A DNA stretch of 55,072 nucleotides from NCBI GenBank assembly GCA_964571815.1, contig CAZNDN010000011.1, positions 1 to 55,072 on the forward strand. Direction: 5' to 3'. Origin of the DNA: CAZNDN01 sp964571815 (GTDB lineage: Bacteria; Fibrobacterota; Chitinivibrionia; Chitinivibrionales; WJKA01). The translations under genes were made by a program, and so were the position numbers. Below, piece after piece: positions 44,357 through 52,741 of the stretch. Under the pieces are notes generated by a model. It saw only the letters and a list, made by a program, of their open reading frames with translations, had not been told where the DNA came from and made no database searches. Every line of letters begins with the position of its first letter. Position 1 is the stretch's first letter.

Positions 44357-46081
44357 ATGGATCAGAACCCTCTTGCCTTTCGTCGCACCGCCCTGCGTGC
44401 CTGTTGCATCCTGGCCGCCCTGCTGACGGCCGGGTGCGGCATACGACGCGATTTCCCGGTCCTGCAACCCGTCACCAGCCCCTCGCGCAGCGATCTCGCC
44501 GCTATGCGTGCCCAGAAGTACTTCATCAAAGCACGAGATTACGATCGCCGCGGTTTTCCTCGCATGGCCGAGCGCTTCTATGAAATGGCCCGGGAGCTGG
44601 ACCCGGAATCACCCACCCTCCACCGCCTGCTCCTGTCTCACTATCTTGCATCGGGCAAATTCACCCAGGCCCTGCTGCTGGTAAAGGGTGACAAGGACCT
44701 CGAAGAGCTTCCCGAGGAGTCGGTGAAACTTCTTGCAAACATCTACGTACGGTTGGGCAGATTTGCCTCTGCCGCCGAAGTACTGGAAAGTCTCGACACG
44801 CTCACCGACAAGCAGCATTACTCTCTCTGCGCTGTCTACGACGCCATGGGCGAGTATGCAAAGGCGGCCGCCATGTGTCGCCGGTTTCTGTCCGAGCATC
44901 CGGAATCACTGAGCGTCGGGCTGCGATTAGGGAAACTATACGAAAAGCTTCGGGATTTCGATAGAGCGGAGAGTACCTACATAGCTCTTGAGGAGCATTT
45001 TCCCCGGGACATCAGGATCCTTCAAGCCCTGAGCACCACGTGTCTTCTTCGCGGTGACACCGCAACGGCCCTCGACCTGCTTCGTACGGCCGCGGCCCTC
45101 GACTCATCATCCATGGAAACTCTCAGCGCCCTGGCACAGATCCACATCGGCAGGGAAGACTACGAAAAAGCGATTCCGTACTACACCCGTTTGTTCGAGG
45201 CGCCGGAGGTAGGCAGGATCTACGGCCGAACGCTCGCGTTGTTGTACTATTACACGGAGCGCTACGATGAAGCCTCTTCGCTTCTCCAGGAGCTGATTGC
45301 CGAGAACGTCGACGACCCCGAGCTGCACTTCTACCTCGGCATGGTCCTGGCCGCCCGGGAGGAGCTTACGTCGGCACGTATCGAATACCGCAAAGCGCTC
45401 ACCCTGAAGCCCTCGTTCGTGGAAGCCTGGCAACAGGTGTGCTTTCTCACGTTCAGGGACGGTGACACGACTGAAGCCCTCTCGTGGGCGCGGAAATTCA
45501 GCGAGAAGATGGAGAAGGAGAGTATTGCCTGGCGTACACACGGTACACTGCTCAACGCCGCGAAGAAGTACGGCGAAGCCGTTGCTCCGCTGCGCAAGGC
45601 GGTCGAACGTGCACCCGAGGATGCCGCGGCGTGGTTTGAACTCGGGAGCGCGCTGGAGAGAACCGGTAAGATAGACAAGGCGGCCGACGCGTTCAGGACC
45701 GTGCTGCGCTTGCGCCCGGGAGATGCCCAGACAGCCAATTATCTGGCCTATATGTGGACCGAACACGATATGCGACTCGATTCGGCCGGAACCCTCCTGG
45801 AGTCGGCCCTGGAGAAGGACCCGGACAACGGGGCGTATATCGATTCGTACGCATGGCTTTTCTATAAGATGGGACGTTTCGATTCGGCACTCGTGCATAT
45901 ACGCAAGGCCATATTGAAACTGGATGACGATCCGGTGATCTATGAACACCTCGGGGACATCCTTGCCGAAATGGGGAAGCAAGGTGAGGCGATCGAAGCA
46001 TACGAGAAGAGCCTCGAACTGGGGACCGAGAAACCGGCCGAAATCGAGGAGAAAATCGAGAAGCTGCGCAATGGGCCGTAA
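44357..46081 (+). CDS. TPR lipoprotein
   Basis: The protein is 574 aa from the ATG at 44357, preceded by GGAG. The lipobox LLTAGC is well formed, with Cys at ~26. A chain of TPR units follows, including YDRRGFPRMAERFYEMARELDP, YEKLRDFDRAESTYIALEEHFP and ARIEYRKALTLKPSFVEAW, ending in PDNGAYIDSYAWLFYKMGRFDSAL-type sequence. It is likely anchored in the outer or inner membrane facing the periplasm. The gene overlaps the next by 11 bp. It may act with the LolB-like and PorV-like neighbours, which is inference. Confidence 0.85.
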   Translation: MDQNPLAFRRTALRACCILAALLTAGCGIRRDFPVLQPVTSPSRSDLAAMRAQKYFIKARDYDRRGFPRMAERFYEMARELDPESPTLHRLLLSHYLASGKFTQALLLVKGDKDLEELPEESVKLLANIYVRLGRFASAAEVLESLDTLTDKQHYSLCAVYDAMGEYAKAAAMCRRFLSEHPESLSVGLRLGKLYEKLRDFDRAESTYIALEEHFPRDIRILQALSTTCLLRGDTATALDLLRTAAALDSSSMETLSALAQIHIGREDYEKAIPYYTRLFEAPEVGRIYGRTLALLYYYTERYDEASSLLQELIAENVDDPELHFYLGMVLAAREELTSARIEYRKALTLKPSFVEAWQQVCFLTFRDGDTTEALSWARKFSEKMEKESIAWRTHGTLLNAAKKYGEAVAPLRKAVERAPEDAAAWFELGSALERTGKIDKAADAFRTVLRLRPGDAQTANYLAYMWTEHDMRLDSAGTLLESALEKDPDNGAYIDSYAWLFYKMGRFDSALVHIRKAILKLDDDPVIYEHLGDILAEMGKQGEAIEAYEKSLELGTEKPAEIEEKIEKLRNGP

Positions 46082-46799
46082 CCTGCCGGCCGAACCGCGA
46101 CCCCGGCGGAGAGCATGGCTCCTGAGAACGGGAAGCTGTCTTGTATGCGCTACGGTGGGGTTTCGTTGTACGCTCCCGCCGGCTTCGAGGACGGTGCGGG
46201 AGTCCGATGCCCTGATTTCGTTTCTGCGACGCGACCGAAGACCGCCGTTCGAAGCGGCGGCCACCGTTTCGATTATCGCCGAAGGTGCCCGCTACCGGGG
46301 TTCCGCCCAGGTGTTTTTTCGCAATGACTCCAGTTTCGAAATCACCCTGTACGATCCTTTCGGAGGCCGACTGCTGGGAGTCGATGCCGCCGCCGGCGGC
46401 GCGGTACTTGCCTCCCCGGCCGGGAAGTTCCGCCTGAAGGATACCGGCAATGTCGTTATCCCGGACATGGGAATCAGCTATCCTTTCAGTTTTCGCGTTC
46501 TTACCCGTAGTATTACGGGAAGGTTGCCTCGGGTCGCATCCCTGCCGGATAACGGACGTGTACGCCGGGGACCCCTGAAAGCAGTACTTGTGTGGGAGCT
46601 GGACTCGGCTACGGTACAGGCCGCCGTGGGCAGAAGAAACGGACGCCCCAAAGCGGTCTCCTACGTGTCGAAGGGTACGTATGGTGGCTGGCTCCTGCGG
46701 TTCAGCGCTTTCGAGGGGGACATGCCCAGGCGGATAGAATACCGGAATGACCATGAATCGCTGGACTTTCGGTATGAGCGAATTATTTTTTCTCCTTAG
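46071..46799 (+). CDS. LolB-like/DUF4292-like envelope protein
   Basis: The protein is 242 aa, overlapping the TPR gene by 11 bp. The N-terminal 33 residues are basic with a hydrophobic part ending FRC; Cys may be lipidated, but the lipobox is poor. The body shows a beta-rich pattern (AATVSIIAEGARYRGSAQVFF, FEITLYDPFGGRLLGV, FRLKDTGNVVIPDMG) similar to LolB or DUF4292 lipoprotein carriers. A bare N-terminal Leu-type loop for lipid transfer cannot be verified. Context next to a PorV-like barrel and a TPR lipoprotein suggests an outer-membrane assembly role. Confidence 0.55.
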   Translation: MGRNLPAEPRPRRRAWLLRTGSCLVCATVGFRCTLPPASRTVRESDALISFLRRDRRPPFEAAATVSIIAEGARYRGSAQVFFRNDSSFEITLYDPFGGRLLGVDAAAGGAVLASPAGKFRLKDTGNVVIPDMGISYPFSFRVLTRSITGRLPRVASLPDNGRVRRGPLKAVLVWELDSATVQAAVGRRNGRPKAVSYVSKGTYGGWLLRFSAFEGDMPRRIEYRNDHESLDFRYERIIFSP

Positions 46800-46815
46800 T
46801 AAGGACCGTGCCGCC

Positions 46816-47853
46816 ATGAACAGACACCTCCAAGCCGCTGCCGGTATACTGCTTTCTGCCGCACTCATCCGTGTCGGTGCCGACACCGTGCACAGGAACA
46901 CCGGGACAACAACATCCTTCGACTTCCTTCGTATCGGCTACGATGCCCGCTCGGTGGCCCTGGGAGGTGCGTCGGCGGGACTTCCGGGCTGCTTTTCGGG
47001 GCTGCCGGCAAACCCCGCCGCCCTCGGCCGGAATGAGGCTCACTCAGTAGCGCTGGGATATCGACCGGTTATCCTGGACATTCGAGGGGTCCCGCTCTCG
47101 TATTCGGTTCCGGTACGAAGACTGTGCCCCGATATTCGGGGTGTTGTCGGCGCGAGCATAGTCTATTTTTCGTACGGATCGCTCGACGAGATCAATCGGT
47201 ATCGGGCTCGCACCGGGGTGACGTGGAATCCCTACGCACTTGCCGGCGGGGTTTCATGGGCCGATGTCGTCTGGGATGAGCTTGCCGTGGGCGCTACGAT
47301 CAAGGGAATCTATGACCGGATCGGCAGCTCCGCGGGAGAAACGTATACGGTCGAGGCGTTTGCCCTCGATGCGGGGGCTCAGTACCACCTCTCCCGGGAA
47401 AGACTCGTTCTGGGTATAACCATGAAGAACCTCGGGTTTGTCCGAAGCGCACACGGGGCCGATTCACCCACCCCTGAACTCCCTCTGATCGCGGTCTTCG
47501 GCCTCTCATACATCCCTCCGGGGTTGTCCCAGGTCAAGCTCGTTGCCGATATGCGCAAAAGTAGCGACGATTTTCTCACGTATCGGACGGGCCTGGAACT
47601 GGACGTCTATGAAAAGCACCTTTTCCTCCGTGGTGGACTGACTCTCAATAACCGCGATATCCGCGAAGGAATCAACACGCTTCGCGGCGAACAGGATGTG
47701 GCCTACCAGAAGCCGGAGTGGACCACGGGAACGTTCGGGATCGGTTTTCGGAGCCGTATCGAAACCGTGGGTGTACGGGGCGATCTGGCGTACCAGACTC
47801 GCGTTGGCGGACTTCCCCCGTCCATCCTGATGTCCACAACCCTGGAGTACTGA
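46816..47853 (+). CDS. PorV/PorQ-like outer-membrane beta-barrel protein
   Basis: The protein is 345 aa. A signal peptide (AAAGILLSAALIRVGAD) precedes FLRIGYDARSVALGGASAGL, FSGLPANPAALG and an alternating hydrophobic barrel pattern ending PPSILMSTTLEY, where the C-terminal aromatic residue suits outer-membrane insertion. It belongs to the same broad family as the barrel at 36786 and the N-terminal part of the gene at 30208. The ATG at 46816 follows AAGGA. It closes the envelope cluster. Confidence 0.75.
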   Translation: MNRHLQAAAGILLSAALIRVGADTVHRNTGTTTSFDFLRIGYDARSVALGGASAGLPGCFSGLPANPAALGRNEAHSVALGYRPVILDIRGVPLSYSVPVRRLCPDIRGVVGASIVYFSYGSLDEINRYRARTGVTWNPYALAGGVSWADVVWDELAVGATIKGIYDRIGSSAGETYTVEAFALDAGAQYHLSRERLVLGITMKNLGFVRSAHGADSPTPELPLIAVFGLSYIPPGLSQVKLVADMRKSSDDFLTYRTGLELDVYEKHLFLRGGLTLNNRDIREGINTLRGEQDVAYQKPEWTTGTFGIGFRSRIETVGVRGDLAYQTRVGGLPPSILMSTTLEY

Positions 47854-47905
47854 TGCTTACACCGCGGGAACCCAGCTATCGCTCCGCGAAACCGGAGATT
47901 TGCCC

Positions 47906-49366
47906 GTGAACGTGTCACCACCTGAGGCGACTACCGCAACGGCCACCAGATACAAAGTGCTCGTGGTCGATGATGAAAGCAGGATCTGCGAACTCCTCGC
48001 ATCGGTTTTGCAGGACGATTACGATGTGGAAACGGCGCTGCGGGCAGAGGAAGCACTCTCGAAGATTCGCGAAGTGGATTTCGATCTGGTGGTGACCGAC
48101 CTGAAACTTCCCGACGGCAACGGCATAGGCATTCTGGAGGAGGCAAAGAAACAGGATCCGTATTGCGAAGTTATCATCGTCACGGCATTCGCCTCTCTGG
48201 ACACGGCAGCCGCGGCGGTCAATCTCAACGCCGCATCCTACCTTCGCAAGCCTATCTCGATGAAGGACTTCACGGCGCAGGTTGACCGGGCTATCGCCAA
48301 CCGGGATTTCCACAAAAAAAGCATAATGCTCAAAGAGCATTATACAAATCTCAATCGTGCCGCCGGTGAGCATATCGCCAATATCACCGACATCTACGAG
48401 CTATCGCGCAAACTCATGTTCACACTTGAGTCCAGGGAGATAATAAGGACCCTCCTGTGGGAACTCAACCAGAAACTGCAGGGTCTCCTGTGCGTCATGG
48501 CGGTGCGGCTGTTCAGTCACGCCGAGATCTACGCAATGCCCCGAGTCGGACAACTCGACGAGCAGTCGGTACGACTTCTGCTTTCCACACACTGGGAAGA
48601 GGCGTGCTCACCTCTTGAGAAGAGAAGATTCATGGAGGGCAATATTCCCCTTCATCTCCTTGATGGAGAAGGTCATGAGCCGGGGAAGCTGCCCGCCGTA
48701 GAATCAGCGACCGTACCGCTGATCGTGATGGCGGATACGATCGGCTCGATTTCCGTATTCAGAGCTGAGGGGCAGAGCCTTTCGGGCGGAGACTACCAGT
48801 TTCTTCACGTCTTTTCCTCGTTTGTATCTCCGCTGATCGAGAATGCGTACATCCACAAGCAGACCAAGCATCAGGCCGCCACCGACGCCCTCACCGGCAT
48901 CTACAACCACCGGAGTTTCCAGGAGCTTCTTTCGCGGGAAATCGCCCGCAGCAACCGCGACAAGAGCAGTTTCAGCCTGATCATCCTCGATATCGATAAC
49001 TTCAAGCGAGTCAACGACACATACGGACATCTCGTAGGGGATGCGTTGCTGCAGGACCTGACCCGCCGCCTGCGCGCGACCGTGCGGGAACAGGACGTAC
49101 TCGCCCGCTACGGGGGCGAAGAATTCGCGGTGGTCCTTCCCAATACGCAAGCCGAGGGAGGGCATGCTCTCGCGGAACGAATACGGACCGCAATCGCCGG
49201 TTCTCCCTTCACCAGGAAGGAGACTTCAATCCCCTACACGGTCAGTATCGGGCTATCCCTTTACAACGGCAAAATGCCGGTCGATCGGGAGGAACTGATC
49301 AGGACCGCCGACGACGCCCTCTATGTGTCGAAAAACGAAGGAAAAAACCGAACGACCGTTCGTTGA
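47906..49366 (+). CDS. Response regulator with GGDEF domain, probable diguanylate cyclase
   Basis: The protein is 486 aa. The receiver domain (~15-130) has VDDESR, VVTDLKLPDGNGIG with the phospho-acceptor Asp, and LRKPIS. A GAF-like middle (~155-320) precedes the GGDEF domain: TDALTGIYNHRSFQELL, LDIDNFKRVNDTYGHLVGDALL, ARYGGEEFAVVLPN. The GGEEF active site is intact, and RxxD (REQD) five residues upstream is an inhibitory I-site. The GTG at 47906 has GGAG 8 nt upstream and is preferred over TTG at 47900. The product makes cyclic di-GMP. Confidence 0.92.
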   Translation: MNVSPPEATTATATRYKVLVVDDESRICELLASVLQDDYDVETALRAEEALSKIREVDFDLVVTDLKLPDGNGIGILEEAKKQDPYCEVIIVTAFASLDTAAAAVNLNAASYLRKPISMKDFTAQVDRAIANRDFHKKSIMLKEHYTNLNRAAGEHIANITDIYELSRKLMFTLESREIIRTLLWELNQKLQGLLCVMAVRLFSHAEIYAMPRVGQLDEQSVRLLLSTHWEEACSPLEKRRFMEGNIPLHLLDGEGHEPGKLPAVESATVPLIVMADTIGSISVFRAEGQSLSGGDYQFLHVFSSFVSPLIENAYIHKQTKHQAATDALTGIYNHRSFQELLSREIARSNRDKSSFSLIILDIDNFKRVNDTYGHLVGDALLQDLTRRLRATVREQDVLARYGGEEFAVVLPNTQAEGGHALAERIRTAIAGSPFTRKETSIPYTVSIGLSLYNGKMPVDREELIRTADDALYVSKNEGKNRTTVR

Positions 49367-49384
49367 GAACCCGGGCAAGCAACC

Positions 49385-49771
49385 CTACTGGACACCCTCC
49401 ACCAGTTTCATCAGCCCGCCCTTCTCAAACTGCACCAGAATCCTGCCGGGGGTGCCGGAATACTTGGAAACTACCAGGCCGGTATCGCCGAACCTGGCAT
49501 GAAAAATGCTCTCACCCAAAAGGAAATGACCGTCGGGTGAATACTCTCGAGGCTCCTTCTCTTCCTCACTCTCTCCGCTTTCCTGGATAAGATCGTTACC
49601 CGAAAGGCACGTGGTCTTGCCACATTTGGAACACGCGTACTCGAACGTCGCATCCTTGTTGATCGTACGGCCGTTGCCGGCAATGCTGCGGTCGAGTTGA
49701 GCAGGAAGCACTTTCTGACACGAAGCGCACAGCATGACCATCTCTTCGGGGGGAGAAAACGTTGTAGCCAT
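49385..49771 (-). CDS. Zinc-ribbon small protein (128 aa)
   Basis: The protein has two cysteine pairs, CASC at ~15-18 and CSKC at ~48-51, forming a likely zinc ribbon. An acidic stretch (SEEEKEPREY) follows, then a C-terminal module, GESIFHARFGDTGLVVSKYSG, that resembles the short basic-acidic beta module found in UvrD/PcrA tails. The ATG at 49771 has GGGAG 9 nt upstream; the longer frame to 50407 has no family support. It converges on the GGDEF gene with a 18-bp gap. Function unknown; regulation by a DinR-like box at its leader is suggested. Confidence 0.75.
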   Translation of the reverse strand: MATTFSPPEEMVMLCASCQKVLPAQLDRSIAGNGRTINKDATFEYACSKCGKTTCLSGNDLIQESGESEEEKEPREYSPDGHFLLGESIFHARFGDTGLVVSKYSGTPGRILVQFEKGGLMKLVEGVQ

Positions 49772-49869
49772 TGTACACAACTCCCTTTGCCCCCGGAAAG
49801 GGTATCTCCCGTCGAGACAGCCCGATCCCGGAGGACAGCAACACAAGAAATGAAGTAGCGAAACAAAAA

Positions 49870-49887
49870 GGGGAACGTATGTTCCCC
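49870..49887 (-). promoter_or_regulatory. DinR/LexA-like box within a terminator-like hairpin
   Basis: A 7-bp inverted repeat GGGGAAC-GTAT-GTTCCCC (49870-49876 and 49881-49887) is followed on the minus strand by TTTTTGTTT. The core GAAC-GTAT-GTTC fits the Gram-positive DinR/LexA consensus (GAAC-RNRY-GTTC). It lies ~20 nt after the start predicted from the promoter at 49913-49942 and ~100 nt before the ATG at 49771, so an attenuator, an operator or both are possible. Confidence 0.5.
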
Positions 49888-49912
49888 CTGGAAACCCGGA
49901 ACACTTTACTAT

Positions 49913-49942
49913 AAAATAGCTTACAGCACCCCGAAAACGCAA
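49913..49942 (-). promoter_or_regulatory. Possible promoter for the zinc-ribbon gene
   Basis: The minus strand reads TTGCGT (plus 49937-49942), 18 nt, then TATTTT (49913-49918), matching 3-4/6 and 5/6. The start would be near 49906, placing the hairpin in the leader. Confidence 0.45.
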
Positions 49943-49958
49943 TCCCTCGACCAGGCAA

Positions 49959-50007
49959 TGATATAATAGATTGATTTTAATTGTGTTGCATCGATTCTTG
50001 TGCAACA
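49959..50007 (+). promoter_or_regulatory. Extended -10 promoter and downstream dyad before fmt
   Basis: TGATATAAT at 49959-49967 is a perfect extended -10. The start would be near 49974. A dyad TGTTGCA (49984-49990) and TGCAACA (50001-50007), separated by 10 nt, lies just after it, in a ~120-nt leader before fmt. The dyad could be an operator or a short RNA hairpin. Confidence 0.5.
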
Positions 50008-50093
50008 TTCCAGCCATGATAGCTCCCCGCCGATTTCGTCGGTGATGTATTTTGGTTCTCGCCATTGAGAATACTTCCACCGCGGACAGGTCA

Positions 50094-51026
50094 ATGAAAA
50101 TCCTGTTTCTGGGCTCGGCCGATTTCGGGTGCCCGACCCTTACGCGCCTTGTGCGAGGCGAGCACCAGGTGTGTGGGGTAGTGACCACCCCACCGAAACC
50201 GAAGGGGCGGGGCAGAAAACCGGCACAGTCACCGATAGAGAAGCGTGCCCGGGAGCTGGGGGTCACGGATATCCTTACGCCTCTTGAGTTGGACGATTCT
50301 GCCCTGAGAGGGTCGCTGAGCCGATTCGCCGCCGATATTTTCGTGGTGGTTGCATTTCGGATTCTCCCGGAATCTCTCTTCAGCATTCCTCCGCTGGGAA
50401 CGGTCAATATCCATGCATCCCTCCTTCCCGCATACCGTGGTGCGGCACCTATTCAGCGGGCTGTCGAAGCCGGCGAGACACGCACGGGGATAACCGTATT
50501 CCGCATCGACAAGCGCGTCGACACCGGAAAAATCATTCTCCAGAGAGCGACCGCTATCGGTCCGAAGGAGACTACACCCGATGTGTACAAGCGCCTGGCG
50601 GAGCTTGCTCCCGATGTACTCATGGAGTCGCTGGAGATGCTGAGCCGTTCGACAGCGAATTTCGTCCCGCAGAACGATGCACTTGCGAGCAAGGCCCCGA
50701 AGCTTCGCAAGGAAGAAGCTCATATTGACTGGAAGGCTTCCGCAACGCTCCTGTTCAACAGGATACGGGCATTCAAGCCCTTCCCCGGCGCCTGCACCGA
50801 TGCCGACGGTACTCGACTCGGCATTGAATGGGCTGAGCCGTCTTCCGACCCGGTTGACCAAGCAGAGCCCGGCACGGTGATCGTCGTGGGCCGGGACCAT
50901 TTCGATGTTGCCTGCGGGAGCGGTTCATTGCGTGTGTGGGAAGTCAAACCGGCCGGACGGCATGCCATGAGTGTCGAGGCGTACTTGCGGGGTCACCGGT
51001 TGCGCGAGGGGATGTTGTTACGATGA
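50094..51026 (+). CDS. fmt: Methionyl-tRNA formyltransferase
   Basis: The protein is 310 aa. The N-terminal formyltransferase domain carries FLGSADFGCPTL, the catalytic NIHASLLPAYRGAAPIQRAV with Asn/His, and DTGKIILQ with the Asp. The C-terminal OB-type domain includes RAFKPFPGACT and RVWEVKP. The enzyme formylates Met-tRNAi with 10-formyl-THF. The ATG at 50094 is preferred over the upstream 15-residue extension. Its stop overlaps rsmB as ATGA. Confidence 0.96.
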   Translation: MKILFLGSADFGCPTLTRLVRGEHQVCGVVTTPPKPKGRGRKPAQSPIEKRARELGVTDILTPLELDDSALRGSLSRFAADIFVVVAFRILPESLFSIPPLGTVNIHASLLPAYRGAAPIQRAVEAGETRTGITVFRIDKRVDTGKIILQRATAIGPKETTPDVYKRLAELAPDVLMESLEMLSRSTANFVPQNDALASKAPKLRKEEAHIDWKASATLLFNRIRAFKPFPGACTDADGTRLGIEWAEPSSDPVDQAEPGTVIVVGRDHFDVACGSGSLRVWEVKPAGRHAMSVEAYLRGHRLREGMLLR

Positions 51027-52357
51027 ATTCGCGGGCTGTGGCACTGCAGGTTTTGGAGGAATTCCATCGGAGAGGCGATTCGCTCGATCGATGTCTTGAG
51101 CACGGCATTCGTGAAGCTCACGTTGACCACCGCGACCGCCGTTTCGTGACCGAGCTTGTCAAGGGAACGATCAGGCGACAAGCAACGCTCGATCATCTGA
51201 TAGACCACTTCGTTACCACCCGGCGCCTGAGTTCCGGAGCACCGCTGCGAAGGATTCTGCGCCTCGGCGCCTACCAGGTCCTCTACCTTGACAGGGTACC
51301 GCATCACGCGGCCGTGAACGAGGCGGTGAAGGCGGCCAAGGCCGACAAACGCACAGCGTCCCGCGCGGGCATGGTCAACGCGGTGCTTCGGCGGGTGATC
51401 AACTGCCGAACCCGTCTTCCGCTCCCTTCCTCGGAGAACCTGCCCGCCCGCCTTGCCGTGGAGCACTCTCACCCCGAATGGCTTGTCCGTCGATGGTTGC
51501 AACGCTATGGACTGGCGAAGGCCAAAGCCCTGATGATGTTCAACAACCGAAATCCGACCCTGTTTCTGCGTCGCAAAATACGAGGGCTTTCGCGCCAGCA
51601 ATTCGAAATCGCCGCGGGCAGACTGTGCGCAAAACCGACCGGGTTGAACAATCTGTTCTACCCGCTGCAACTGCCGTTTGAGCGCGATCAAATAGCCATT
51701 TTTCGCGACGGTCACTGCACGGTGCAGGCCCCCTCGTCGGGATGGGTGGTTCGCCTGCTGGACATCGAGCCCGACTCGCTGGTACTGGACCTCTGCTGCG
51801 GACCGGGAGGCAAGACCGGACTGATCTCGGAATTGCTCGGCCCATCGGGACGTATTTGTGCGTGCGACATTTCGTACCGCCGCGTGGACATGACCCTTGA
51901 GACGGTAGAGCGAATGGGCCTTTTGCACGTGCTTGCCGCCGTGGCCGACGGACGCCGGCCGGCGTTGGACACGCGGTTCGACCGGGTGCTGGTCGATGCA
52001 CCCTGTACGGCAACCGGGGTGTTCCACCGGCACCCCGAGGCCAGGTGGCGACGGTTGCCCGCCGATCTGCACTCTCTGCCCCGGCTGCAAAAGCAACTGC
52101 TTCACGGAGGCTCAACGCTGGTGGCCGAAGGAGGGCTGCTTGTCTATGCTACCTGCTCGCTGGAGCCCGAAGAGAACGACGAGGTAGTGGCGTCGTTTCT
52201 GGAGGATCACCCGGATTTCCGACGCGAAGACCCGCCTCACGTGATTCCGGGAACCCTTGTCGACCTCGACGGGTTCCTTCGTATCACGCCTCATGATCAC
52301 GGTATGGACGGCATGTTCGGGGCGCGACTGCGGCGGATTGGCGAGGCGGAGCGATAG
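51023..52357 (+). CDS. rsmB: 16S rRNA m5C967 methyltransferase RsmB
   Basis: The protein is 444 aa. An N-terminal NusB-like domain (AVALQVLEEFHRRGDSLDRCL, VPHHAAVNEAVKAAK) is followed by the SAM-dependent methyltransferase: DLCCGPGGKTGLISELLG (motif I), VDAPCTATGVFHRHPEARW (motif IV) and ATCSLEPEENDEVV (motif VI with the catalytic Cys). It is translationally coupled to fmt, a standard pairing. Minor differences from E. coli do not affect the assignment. Confidence 0.95.
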   Translation: MNSRAVALQVLEEFHRRGDSLDRCLEHGIREAHVDHRDRRFVTELVKGTIRRQATLDHLIDHFVTTRRLSSGAPLRRILRLGAYQVLYLDRVPHHAAVNEAVKAAKADKRTASRAGMVNAVLRRVINCRTRLPLPSSENLPARLAVEHSHPEWLVRRWLQRYGLAKAKALMMFNNRNPTLFLRRKIRGLSRQQFEIAAGRLCAKPTGLNNLFYPLQLPFERDQIAIFRDGHCTVQAPSSGWVVRLLDIEPDSLVLDLCCGPGGKTGLISELLGPSGRICACDISYRRVDMTLETVERMGLLHVLAAVADGRRPALDTRFDRVLVDAPCTATGVFHRHPEARWRRLPADLHSLPRLQKQLLHGGSTLVAEGGLLVYATCSLEPEENDEVVASFLEDHPDFRREDPPHVIPGTLVDLDGFLRITPHDHGMDGMFGARLRRIGEAER

Positions 52358-52741
52358 CCTCCTTTGTCGTCGACAATCGAGTCGATTCTCCCGGCTGCCC
52401 CCTGCTGTTGGATAAGCCTGCCCGGCGAAGGGATACTCCGACCGCACAATAAAAACACCATCGAATCTCTCCGTGGCGGGTACGAAGCCGGTCGCCGGTA
52501 CTGCTTCCCATCGCTCCGAAGGATATATATTTCATCGCACAGGATGCACTTCCCGCTTTGCGGCCCTATTGCGGGCGCCGTCGAGATTCTCTTGAGCGGG
52601 AGCACTCCTGTTTCTTCCAGTATCAGAAGAGGTGTCTTCATTCGCAATGGTCCCGGTATTCTTCGTAGCTGCCGAAAGACACTCTGAAGCGCCTTCGCAC
52701 CTTTTGTCAAAACTGCCGCCATTCTACCGGGGAGGATGCCC
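52358..52741. other. Gap without a supportable gene
   Basis: No gene has domain support here. A minus-strand frame contains MKTPLLILEETGVLPLKR and CILCDEIYI, but it has no ribosome site, mixed codon use and no recognised family; the plus-strand frame is Arg/Ser-rich. A short remnant or leader sequence is possible. The start of the metallo-beta-lactamase gene is preceded by GGAGG at 52731-52735. Confidence 0.35.
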
